From Erythrobacter sp. SG61-1L (GTDB taxonomy: Bacteria; Pseudomonadota; Alphaproteobacteria; Sphingomonadales; Sphingomonadaceae), in NCBI RefSeq assembly GCF_001305965.1, contig NZ_JXQC01000003.1:124001-188000 (forward strand): a stretch of 64,000 bases of DNA, written 5' to 3'. A model generated the notes under the pieces. That model was not told the origin of the DNA, did no database searches, and saw only the letters and a program-made list of their open reading frames with translations. This document shows positions 17,053 to 25,084 of the stretch, piece by piece. The stretch's first letter is position 1; every line of letters begins with the position of its first letter. A program made the position numbers and the translations under genes.

Positions 17053-18603
17053 ATGACCGACACTACCCAGTCCGCCCTGCCGCAGGGCATTTCTCCGGCT
17101 CAGTTCGAGGCTGCTCTGGGCCAGCTTCGCGCCTTGCTCGGCCCGGAAAACGTGCTGACCAGCGAAGAAGACCTCGCCCCCTACACCAAGGTGATGATGT
17201 CCGACGCGGACGAGAAGCACATGCCCGGTGCCGCCGTGCTCGCCACTTCGGTGGAACAGGTGCAGGGCGTGCTGAAGATCTGCAACCAGTTCAAGACGCC
17301 GGTCTGGCCGATCTCCACCGGCCGCAATTTCGGTTACGGCTCGGCCGCCCCCGGCACACGGGGGCAGATCGTGCTGGACCTCAAGCACATGAACAAGATC
17401 ATCGAGGTGGACCCGGTGCTGTGCACCGCGCTGCTGGAACCGGGCGTGACCTACCAGCAGCTGTGGAACTACCTGAAGGAAAACGACATCCCGCTGTGGC
17501 TCTCATGCCCCGCACCCTCTGCCATAGCGGGGCCGGTGGGCAACACTCTCGACCGGGGCGTGGGATACACGCCTTATGGCGAACACTTCATGATGCAATG
17601 CGGCATGGAAGTGGTTCTCGCCAACGGCGAGGTGTTGCGCACCGGCATGGGCGGGGTCGAGAAATCGAACACCTGGCAGGCCTTCAAATGGGGCTACGGA
17701 CCCTATCTGGACGGGATCTTCACACAGTCGAATTACGGCGTGGTGACCAAGCTGGGCATCTGGCTGATGCCGCAGCCGCCTGCCTACAAGCCGTTCTGCA
17801 TCCAGTATGAGGACGAAAGTGACATCGACACCATCGTGGAGATGCTGCGCCCGCTGAAGATCGCCAACATCGTGCCCAATGCGGCGGTTATCGCCAATGT
17901 GATGTGGGAAGCAGCCGCGATCACTCCGCGGTCCAAATATTACGATGGCACCGGTTCCACGCCCAAGGATGTGCTGGAGGAGATCAAGCAGAAGGAAGGC
18001 ATGGGCGCCTGGAACGTCTATGCCGCGCTTTACGGCACGGCCGAGCAGGTCGAGGTCAACTGGAACATCGTCAAGCAGGCGGTGGAAGCCAGCGGCAAGG
18101 GCAAGCTCATCACCGAGGAAGAGGCGGGCAATCGCGAGCCTTTCCGTTATCGCGCCCAGCTGATGAAGGGCGACATGACCCTGCAGGAATTCGGCCTCTA
18201 TCGCTGGCGCGGCGGCGGCGGTTCCATGTGGTTCGCCCCGGTCTCGCAGGCCAAGGGTTCCGAAACCAAGGCGCAGATGGAACTGGCGCAGGAAATCCTC
18301 AACGAATACGGGCTGGATTACGTGGCCGAATTCATCGTCGGCATGCGCGACATGCACCACATCGTCGATGTGCTGTTCGACCGGAGCGATCCGGCCGAAA
18401 CAGCTCGTGCCCATGCCTGCTTCGCCAAGCTGCTGAGCGAATTCGGCAAGCGCGGCTATGCGGTCTATCGCGTGAACACCGGCTTCATGGAACAGACCGC
18501 CGACCTTTACGGCAAGGTGAAGCGCGACGTGGACCAGACGCTGAAGCGCGCGCTCGATCCCAACGGTATCATCGCGCCGGGCAAGTCGGGTATCTTCGTC
18601 TGA
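17053..18603 (+). CDS. 4-alkylphenol oxidoreductase flavoprotein (p-cresol methylhydroxylase / eugenol hydroxylase type)
   Basis: A 516-residue FAD enzyme of the vanillyl-alcohol oxidase family. The N-terminal PCMH-type FAD domain shows WPISTGRNFGYGSA and VGNTLDRGVGYTPYGEH; the C-terminal part has GLYRWRGGGGSMWFAP, where Tyr383 falls at the position of PchF Tyr384, the residue that binds FAD covalently. VYRVNTGF and NGIIAPGKSGI close the protein. These enzymes oxidise para-alkylphenols to quinone methides that add water, giving hydroxybenzyl or coniferyl-type alcohols. Pairing with a cytochrome c favours a dehydrogenase rather than an oxidase. p-Cresol, 4-ethylphenol and eugenol are all possible substrates. 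The ATG at 17053 is used; longer frames overlap the cytochrome gene. Confidence 0.93.
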   Translation: MTDTTQSALPQGISPAQFEAALGQLRALLGPENVLTSEEDLAPYTKVMMSDADEKHMPGAAVLATSVEQVQGVLKICNQFKTPVWPISTGRNFGYGSAAPGTRGQIVLDLKHMNKIIEVDPVLCTALLEPGVTYQQLWNYLKENDIPLWLSCPAPSAIAGPVGNTLDRGVGYTPYGEHFMMQCGMEVVLANGEVLRTGMGGVEKSNTWQAFKWGYGPYLDGIFTQSNYGVVTKLGIWLMPQPPAYKPFCIQYEDESDIDTIVEMLRPLKIANIVPNAAVIANVMWEAAAITPRSKYYDGTGSTPKDVLEEIKQKEGMGAWNVYAALYGTAEQVEVNWNIVKQAVEASGKGKLITEEEAGNREPFRYRAQLMKGDMTLQEFGLYRWRGGGGSMWFAPVSQAKGSETKAQMELAQEILNEYGLDYVAEFIVGMRDMHHIVDVLFDRSDPAETARAHACFAKLLSEFGKRGYAVYRVNTGFMEQTADLYGKVKRDVDQTLKRALDPNGIIAPGKSGIFV

Positions 18604-18612
18604 TAGAACGGG

Positions 18613-18648
18613 CGGGGCGGAAGGCGCGGGATGCGCTGATCCGCCCCG
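18613..18648. terminator. Hairpin between flavoprotein and TonB receptor genes
   Basis: CGGGGCGGA (18613-18621) pairs with TCCGCCCCG (18640-18648), with an inner GCGC/GCGC stem. It lies in the 51-base gap between two convergent genes. There is no T-run, so termination activity is uncertain. Confidence 0.45.
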
Positions 18649-18654
18649 TCTCGA

Positions 18655-21117
18655 TCAGAAATCGTATTGCAGCGTCACGCCCACTTCACGGGGCTTGCCG
18701 CGCACCACGGACAGGGCCGAACGCGGCGGTGCAGCAACGCCGGTGCCTGCCCCGCTGTCCCAATAGCCGCCGCCGAAGCGAGTGCCGTAAGTGGCATAGG
18801 TGTTGTCGAACAGATTGTTCGCGAACAGGCTGATCGTCACCGGCACATTGCTCGGCTTGAAGCCGATGCGGGCATTGACCAGCTCGATGGCGGGCAGCTG
18901 ATAGGCGGAATCGCCTACTGCGCTGGGGTGCGTGGATTGTGAGCTGGTATAGGCATAGTTGAGGTTCAGGCTCAACTCGCCCGGGCCGATGTCCTTGCGG
19001 TAATTGGCGCCGACGTTGAAGTTGAATTCCGGCGGTCCGGGGAACAGGTTGGGCCCGCCATTGGCCGCCGGGTCTTTCAGGTCATAGCCGGAATAGCCGA
19101 ACGATCCGTCGATCGAGAAACTGTCGGTGATGAACAGGTTGGCGTCCAGCTCGACGCCGAAGATGTCCACGTCACCCGTGTTCGATACCATGATGGTGAA
19201 GCCCACCGGGCAGGTTTGCGGATCGTAGGTGCAGGTCACCTGACGGGCGGCCTGGCGGTTGGTCCACTGCATGTAGAAGACGGTGGGGTTCAGGCGCAGG
19301 CGGCCGTCAAGTGCCTCGATACGCATGCCGCTCTCGAAGTTGACTACCTTTTCCGGGGCCAGCACGGGAATGAAATCGCCGCTCTGGTCCGGGCCTGGCA
19401 CCCCGCCACGGATGGTGTAGGAGAACTGGCCGGCCTTGTAGGCCTTCGATGCGGTGGCATACCACATCCAGTCATCGGTCAGCTTGAAGTCCAGCGTGGC
19501 GCGCCAGTCGATCTGGTTCCAGTCGTGATCGCTGGTGACCGTGGTTGACGTGGTGCCCGGGGCCGGAGTGAAGCTGTCCGAAGCATATTCGGTCTGCTCG
19601 TAATCCTTCTTGTCATAGGCATAACGCAGGCCCCCGGTGAAATTCAGCCGGTCGGTGATGTGCCAGGTCGCGCTGCCGAACAGGCCGATGGAATCCGAGA
19701 TCTGCGTCGTTTCGATGTCGCTGCGATGCTGCAGCCCGCCATCGCCGTCCCCCGCCGGGGTCGAGGGATAGACGCTGGAGCCGCGCCGGGTGTTGATATA
19801 GCCGTCGCTGTAGGACTTCTCGTGGAAGTAGGTCGCGCCGGTGACGAAATCGACCGCTCCGCCGAACAGTTCGGCATTGAGCTGCAGTTCCTGATAGAGC
19901 GTATCGGACTTCACGGCTGAATAGCGCGCTTCGGTGCCGATCATCTGCCAGTCTGTAGTGCTGTTGTGGTCCAGCTTCGAATAGCCGGTGGTGCTGGACA
20001 AGGTGACCGTGTCGCTGAGATCGTAACCCATGCGCAGGTCAGCCTGCCAATAGGTGTTGTGCTCGAACTGTTCGCAGGCCTTGTCCCAGTCGGGGTCGAA
20101 ATCGTCCAGTAGGCAGATGTCGGGCGCGGTGAAATCGTCGAGCACGAGGCGCGGGTCGTTATAGGCGGCCAGCGGCGCCTGCCCGTCCAGCTTGAAGGCA
20201 TCGTTCAGCCAATCGGCATAATTGCCCTGCAGATAGCCTTCGATGCCCGGACGCATGTCGAATTCCTCGAACACCTGCGGTGAGCTGGTCGCATCGGAAT
20301 CCGAATAGAGGAAACCGGCGTCGATGCGGAAATCGCTGCTCGGCTCGATGCGCAGATTGGCCCGGCCGATCCAGTCCTCGGATTCGCCCATCATCTGGCT
20401 GCCGCGCTGGACCCAGCCGCCCTGCTTCAGATAGGCCCCCTGCATGCGCAGGGCCGCGTCCTGGCTGATCGGCACGTTGAGCGCGCCGACTACGTCGGCC
20501 CGGCCCATATTGGCTGCGGTCACCCGCAGATAGCCTTCGGTGCGGTCAAATTCGGGTTGCTTGGTGAAGATGCGGATCGCTCCGCCGGTGGAATTACGGC
20601 CGAACAGGGTGCCCTGCGGCCCGCGCAGCACTTCCACCCGGTCAATATCCAGCACGCGCAGCACGGTGCCGTTGGTGCGCGGCACATAGATTCCGTCAAT
20701 ATACAGGCCCACGCCGCGTTCGCTGGTCGCCCCGCCGCCGCCGGACACGCCGCGGATCGAGAAGGACGGGTTGGAATTGCCGCTGCCGCGCCCCGGCGTG
20801 ATGTTGAGGTTGGGGGTGAAGGTGGCAAGATCGGCCAGATCCTCGATACCCTTGGCCTCGATTGCATCCTCGGTCACGGCCACGATGGACAGCGGCGTAT
20901 CCTGCAGATTGGTCTCGCGCCGTTCCGCCGTCACCACGATGTCCCCACCGAAGCGCGAGGAATTATCCTGCGCCTCAGTGCTCGTGGAAGTGTCTTCCTC
21001 TTCTGCCGCGAATGCGGGTGTTGAAAGTGAACATGCCGCGATTCCCGCAAGCAAAGCCGCTCGCCAGGCCGGTTTCACGTGGCCTGGACGCACTTGTCCC
21101 CTAGTTTCCCAGATCAT
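18655..21117 (-). CDS. TonB-dependent outer-membrane receptor
   Basis: An 820-residue receptor. A Sec signal peptide (hydrophobic core ALLAGIAACSLS, cleavage near AFA) precedes the plug domain, which opens with the TonB box-like DIVVTAERRE and includes the conserved FSIRGVSGGG and LRGPQGTLFGRN motifs. A 22-strand-type barrel follows and ends in LQYDF with the terminal Phe. A GGGAGAGG ribosome site precedes the ATG. The class resembles the large sphingomonad receptors for aromatic or terpenoid compounds rather than siderophore receptors. A perfect ATTTCC-N7-GGAAAT palindrome 84 bases upstream matches sites in front of the IclR gene, so it is probably under IclR control. Confidence 0.93.
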   Translation of the reverse strand: MIWETRGQVRPGHVKPAWRAALLAGIAACSLSTPAFAAEEEDTSTSTEAQDNSSRFGGDIVVTAERRETNLQDTPLSIVAVTEDAIEAKGIEDLADLATFTPNLNITPGRGSGNSNPSFSIRGVSGGGGATSERGVGLYIDGIYVPRTNGTVLRVLDIDRVEVLRGPQGTLFGRNSTGGAIRIFTKQPEFDRTEGYLRVTAANMGRADVVGALNVPISQDAALRMQGAYLKQGGWVQRGSQMMGESEDWIGRANLRIEPSSDFRIDAGFLYSDSDATSSPQVFEEFDMRPGIEGYLQGNYADWLNDAFKLDGQAPLAAYNDPRLVLDDFTAPDICLLDDFDPDWDKACEQFEHNTYWQADLRMGYDLSDTVTLSSTTGYSKLDHNSTTDWQMIGTEARYSAVKSDTLYQELQLNAELFGGAVDFVTGATYFHEKSYSDGYINTRRGSSVYPSTPAGDGDGGLQHRSDIETTQISDSIGLFGSATWHITDRLNFTGGLRYAYDKKDYEQTEYASDSFTPAPGTTSTTVTSDHDWNQIDWRATLDFKLTDDWMWYATASKAYKAGQFSYTIRGGVPGPDQSGDFIPVLAPEKVVNFESGMRIEALDGRLRLNPTVFYMQWTNRQAARQVTCTYDPQTCPVGFTIMVSNTGDVDIFGVELDANLFITDSFSIDGSFGYSGYDLKDPAANGGPNLFPGPPEFNFNVGANYRKDIGPGELSLNLNYAYTSSQSTHPSAVGDSAYQLPAIELVNARIGFKPSNVPVTISLFANNLFDNTYATYGTRFGGGYWDSGAGTGVAAPPRSALSVVRGKPREVGVTLQYDF

Positions 21118-21200
21118 TGCCTCTCCCTTTCTTTTTCTTGTCCCGATAGGGCGTCAGGGGGGCGTGGACTGTCAACCGGCTAATTGTGATTTCGATTTAG

Positions 21201-21219
21201 ATTTCCGTATTTAGGAAAT
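21201..21219. promoter_or_regulatory. Candidate IclR operator before the TonB receptor
   Basis: ATTTCC-N7-GGAAAT is a perfect interrupted palindrome 84 bases upstream of the receptor start. The same TTCC-N7-GGAA pattern occurs twice before the IclR gene at 22074 and 22096. Inference: shared operator. Confidence 0.6.
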
Positions 21220-21292
21220 TGTCAAACAGGTCGCGTGCGGGAATGCCTACCGGTGGGCGACGGCGATGTTCCCTGCCTTGGGCAGTGATTGC

Positions 21293-22057
21293 TCAGCCGG
21301 CCATTCCGGCTTGGGCGCTCAGCGCTCTGGCCGCATCGCGCACGGCTTCGGAAAGTTGATCGAGCGGCTGGAGCGGCTCGCGCGAGGAAGGCAGGATCAC
21401 GCTGACACTGCCCAGCACTTCGCCTTCGCCCTTGAACACGGGCGCGGCAATATCGACGAGGTCGAGGTGATCGTCGCGATGAAGCGCGAAGCCCTTCTCG
21501 CGGACATGGGCGAATTCCACCTCGAGCTTGGGCCGGGCGGGGCGGGGGCGTCCGGTGATGGGGCCGGTATTTTCGCTGCGCAGGATCAGTTCGATCTCGG
21601 CAGCTGGCAAAAAGGCCAGGATCGCATGGCCCAGTGCCCCCCATGGCAGCGCCAGGACTGCCCCCCGCTCGATGGCAAAACGCAGCGGGTGAGGGGTCAG
21701 CACAACTTCGGCGGTGATCGCCCGGTGCGTGGGCGGGCTGTAGACGGACAGCACGGCCGTTTCGTGAAACCGGTCAACCAGGGCTTCGAGCAGCGGGCGG
21801 GCAAACCGCCCGATGTCGAACCGGGCAACGATCAGCGAAGCGATGCGCTGCAACTCGCGCCCCTGCCGGTACGTCAGGCCGGATCCCCGCTCCACGAAGC
21901 CGGCGCCTTCCAGCGTCTTGAGCAGGCGGTGGACCGAACTGAGCGGCAGACCTGCCCGCACGGCGAAATCGCCCAGCGTGAAGCTGTCCGGCCCGGACGC
22001 GATCAGGCGGATCAAGTGCAGCAGCCGTTCCCCCGACCCGCTGGGTGCCGATGCCAT
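21293..22057 (-). CDS. IclR-family transcriptional regulator
   Basis: A 254-residue IclR regulator. The N-terminal winged helix (residues about 8-70, GDFAVRAGLPLSSVHRLLKTLE) is followed by the IclR effector domain with GAVLALPWGALGHAILAFLP. The start at 22057 is chosen because GAGGTCAG lies just upstream; the longer frame to 22117 would run through the putative operators. The gene is divergent from an FAD oxidoreductase/Rieske pair and lies between that pair and a TonB receptor. Two TTCC-N7-GGAA sites directly upstream suggest autoregulation. Confidence 0.9.
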   Translation of the reverse strand: MASAPSGSGERLLHLIRLIASGPDSFTLGDFAVRAGLPLSSVHRLLKTLEGAGFVERGSGLTYRQGRELQRIASLIVARFDIGRFARPLLEALVDRFHETAVLSVYSPPTHRAITAEVVLTPHPLRFAIERGAVLALPWGALGHAILAFLPAAEIELILRSENTGPITGRPRPARPKLEVEFAHVREKGFALHRDDHLDLVDIAAPVFKGEGEVLGSVSVILPSSREPLQPLDQLSEAVRDAARALSAQAGMAG

Positions 22058-22073
22058 GGTCTGACCTCTTTCG

Positions 22074-22112
22074 ATTTCCACTATGCGGAATTTAACTTCC
22101 TTCCATCGGAAT
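22074..22112. promoter_or_regulatory. Tandem candidate IclR operators
   Basis: Two copies of TTCC-N7-GGAA lie end to end: ATTTCC...GGAATT at 22074-22092 and CTTCC...GGAAT at 22096-22112. They sit 17-55 bases before the IclR start and about 140 bases before the divergent FAD oxidoreductase. The spacing of about 21-22 bases puts the copies on the same DNA face. Confidence 0.6.
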
Positions 22113-22248
22113 CCCAATCGAAAATGCAGGCTGCCGTTTCATGCCCTGGCGGGGAGCCGGTCGAGCCTTTGACAGGCACCGCTTGTGTTGCCGTTGGACA
22201 CGTGTCAAACACTCCGCCGGGGCTTCCGCGCTCAAGAAAGGGCTGGCT

Positions 22249-23886
22249 GTGGAACCTGGGCTATTCGATGCGCTTGTGATCGGCGGCGGCCATAATGGCC
22301 TTGCCTGCGCCTTCTATCTCGCCCGCGCGGGGCACCGGGTCTGTGTGCTGGAAAGGCGCGGGATCGTCGGCGGCGCGGCGGTTACGGAGGAATTCCACCC
22401 CGGCTTCCGCAATTCGGTGGCCAGCTATTCGGTCAGCCTGCTCAGCCCGAAAGTGATCGCGGATATGGAGCTGGCCCGCCATGGGCTGGAAGTGCGCACC
22501 AGGCCGATGTCCTATTTCGTGCCGCTGGAAAATGGCGACTATTTCCTGATGGGCCGCTCCAGCGAGGAGAAGCTGGCCGAGATCGCCCGATTTTCGGCAA
22601 AGGATGCGGCTGCGTGGCCGGAGTATAACCGACGGCTGGATGCGCTGGTGGAGATGCTGCGCGCCACGCTCCACAAGACGCCGCCCAATCTGGGTGGTGG
22701 GCTGCATGCGCTGCTGGCCGGGCTGGGGCTGGGCAATGAGTTGCGCAAGCTCTCACCCGAAGCGCAGCGCGATCTGCTGGACCTGTTCGGCAAGAGCGCG
22801 GGCGAAATTCTGGACCATTGGTTCGAAACCGATGCGCTGAAGGGCATCCTCGCCTTCGATGCGCTGACCGGCAATTACGCCAGCCCCTACACGCCCGGCA
22901 CCGCCTATGTGCTGTTGCATCACATATTCGGCGGGGTGAACGGGGAAGATGGCGTGTGGGGCCATGCCATGGGCGGCATGGGGGCCATCACTCAGGCCAT
23001 GGCCGCTGCCTGTGTGGAAAAGCAGGTGGATATCCGAGTGGACAGCCCTGTGGAGGAAGTCCTGATCGAAGGCGGCCGCGCTGTTGGCGTCAGGTTGAAC
23101 AGCGGGCAGGTGATCCGGGCGAAGGCAGTGGTTTCCAACATCAATCCCCGCCTGCTTTACGGCAAGCTGATTGAGGAAGCGGCGCTGCCGCCTGCCTTTG
23201 CCGAGCGGATCAGCCAGTGGAAATGTGCATCCGGCACGTTCCGCATGAATGTGGCCCTGTCTGAATTGCCGAACTTCACCTGTCTGCCTTCTCCCTCCGA
23301 TGGCTCGCCGGGCAGGCATCATGGCGCCAGCCTGATGTTCGCGCCTTCCATCCCCTATCTCGAACGCGCCTATGACGATGCGCGCCAGTTCGGCTGGTCG
23401 CGCCAGCCGGTGATCGAGATGCATATTCCCAGCGTGCTGGACCCGTCGCTCGCCCCGCCGGGGCAGCATGTGGCGAGCATGTTCTGCCAGATGTTCGCGC
23501 CGGAGCTTCCCAATGGGCGCAGCTGGGAGGATGAGCGGGAGCAGGCCGCCGATACGGTGATCGAGACGATCAATCGCCATGCACCCAACTTCAAGGCCTC
23601 TATCCTCGGGCGCATGGCGCTCTCGCCGCTCGATCTGGAAACGAAGCTGGGCCTTGTCGGCGGGGACATTTTCCACGGCCAGTTGCGGCTCGATCAACTG
23701 TTCAGTGCGCGGCCCATGCTGGGCTTTGCCGATTATCGCGGCCCGTTTGACGGGCTCTACATGTGCGGCTCCTCCACCCATCCGGGCGGGGGCGTCACGG
23801 GCATTCCAGGGCACAACGCCGCTGCTGAGATTCTGCGCGATCTCAAGGGCGGGGGGCTGCCTAAGAGGAGGCGTCCGGCCTTATGA
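22249..23886 (+). CDS. FAD-dependent oxidoreductase, phytoene-desaturase/retinol-saturase-like
   Basis: A 545-residue flavoprotein. The dinucleotide-binding motif GGGHNGLACAFYLARAG near the N-terminus and its acidic end CVLE are followed by GGAAVTEEFHPGF. The C-terminal FAD motif reads LYMCGSSTHPGGGVTGIPGHNAA, a hallmark of carotenoid desaturase and all-trans-retinol saturase relatives. The GTG at 22249 is chosen because AAGAAAGG lies eight bases upstream and the FAD motif begins at once; the ATG at 22141 has no family-like sequence. The gene overlaps the Rieske oxygenase by ATGA, so the two are co-translated. No carotenoid genes are nearby, so a role in side-chain or ring (de)saturation of a catabolic substrate is more likely. 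Confidence 0.88.
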   Translation: MEPGLFDALVIGGGHNGLACAFYLARAGHRVCVLERRGIVGGAAVTEEFHPGFRNSVASYSVSLLSPKVIADMELARHGLEVRTRPMSYFVPLENGDYFLMGRSSEEKLAEIARFSAKDAAAWPEYNRRLDALVEMLRATLHKTPPNLGGGLHALLAGLGLGNELRKLSPEAQRDLLDLFGKSAGEILDHWFETDALKGILAFDALTGNYASPYTPGTAYVLLHHIFGGVNGEDGVWGHAMGGMGAITQAMAAACVEKQVDIRVDSPVEEVLIEGGRAVGVRLNSGQVIRAKAVVSNINPRLLYGKLIEEAALPPAFAERISQWKCASGTFRMNVALSELPNFTCLPSPSDGSPGRHHGASLMFAPSIPYLERAYDDARQFGWSRQPVIEMHIPSVLDPSLAPPGQHVASMFCQMFAPELPNGRSWEDEREQAADTVIETINRHAPNFKASILGRMALSPLDLETKLGLVGGDIFHGQLRLDQLFSARPMLGFADYRGPFDGLYMCGSSTHPGGGVTGIPGHNAAAEILRDLKGGGLPKRRRPAL

Positions 23887-25076
23887 GCAGCATTCCTCTC
23901 TATGGTTCCGCCGGGCTTCGTCCGGTCGCCGATCAGGCGGGCTGGAGCCTCCCGGCATGGACCTATGAAGACCCGGACTTCATGAAGCTGGAACTGGCGA
24001 AGGTCTGGCGCCGGGCGTGGCAGCTGGTCTGCCATGTCAGCGACATTCCCGATCCGGGCGACTGGCAGAGCTTCCGCATGATGGGCGAACTGGCCATCGT
24101 GGTGCGGGGCAGGGATGGCACGATCCGGGCCTTCCACAATGTCTGCCGCCACCGCGCCGCCCGCCTGCTGGACGGGGATTACGGCAATTGCGGCGGGCGC
24201 ATCCTGTGCCCCTATCACGCATGGAGCTTCGGGCTGGACGGTGCCCTGCTGGGCGTGCCGTTCATCGAGGAATATGAAAATTTCGACAAGGCGGATTACG
24301 GCCTCACGCCCGTGGAGCACGCTGTGCATGCAGGCTTCGTCTATATCCGCTTCGAACCGGGCGGGCCTTCACTGGCGGATGAAATGGCGCCCATCGCGGA
24401 AGAGGCGGGCATTTACCGCTTCGAAGAACTCCAGCAGCTCTATCCCGTGCGCACCCGCATTCGGGAAGTGAACTGGAAGAACGCCTGCGACAATTACGTC
24501 GATGCCCTGCATGTCCGCGTGGCGCATCCCGGCCTCGATAGTCTGGTGCGGGAGACCTACACTCTCTCGGTCGATCGCGGAGTGGACAAGATCTTCGCCT
24601 CGGTAGACCTGCCGAACCGGGCGGGGCCTTCGGTGGAGCTTTACCGCAGGCTGCTGCCTCACGTGGATCACCTGCCAGCTGAGCGGCAGAAGATGTGGAC
24701 CTATTTCCGCCTGTTCCCCGGCCTGATGTTCGATGTCTATCCCGATCAGATCGACTTCATGCAGTTCATTCCCCTTACGCCCACCACCTGCATCCTGCGC
24801 GATGCGGCCTATGCGCTGCCGGATGATCGGCGGGAAATGAAGCTGGCCCGCTATCTCAACATCCGCATCAATCGTGACGTGAACCGCGAGGACAAGGGCC
24901 TGATCGAGCGGGTGCAGGACGGGATGGCATCCTCCAGCTTCACGGCCGGTCCGCTGGGCCGGAACGAGATATGCCTGCGCAATTTCGCCGAACGGATGCG
25001 GCGAGAAATCCCGCTGGCGCGCGAGCGGCAAAGGCCGGGCCGGGATCGGCTGGACGCGGCCCTGGCGGAAAACTGA
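23883..25076 (+). CDS. Rieske non-haem iron oxygenase, alpha subunit
   Basis: A 397-residue ring-hydroxylating-type oxygenase. The Rieske cluster ligands are CRHRA (Cys88, His90) and CPYHAW (Cys109, His112). The mononuclear iron site is NWKNACDNYVDALHVRVAH with His210 and His215; Asp203 is the likely bridging residue. There is no small beta subunit, ferredoxin or reductase gene nearby, which points to an alpha-only oxygenase using a shared electron chain. It is coupled by a four-base overlap to the FAD oxidoreductase. Substrate unknown; such enzymes demethylate, hydroxylate or open aromatic or quaternary-amine compounds. Confidence 0.93.
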   Translation: MSSIPLYGSAGLRPVADQAGWSLPAWTYEDPDFMKLELAKVWRRAWQLVCHVSDIPDPGDWQSFRMMGELAIVVRGRDGTIRAFHNVCRHRAARLLDGDYGNCGGRILCPYHAWSFGLDGALLGVPFIEEYENFDKADYGLTPVEHAVHAGFVYIRFEPGGPSLADEMAPIAEEAGIYRFEELQQLYPVRTRIREVNWKNACDNYVDALHVRVAHPGLDSLVRETYTLSVDRGVDKIFASVDLPNRAGPSVELYRRLLPHVDHLPAERQKMWTYFRLFPGLMFDVYPDQIDFMQFIPLTPTTCILRDAAYALPDDRREMKLARYLNIRINRDVNREDKGLIERVQDGMASSSFTAGPLGRNEICLRNFAERMRREIPLARERQRPGRDRLDAALAEN

Positions 25077-25084
25077 GGGCTGCC

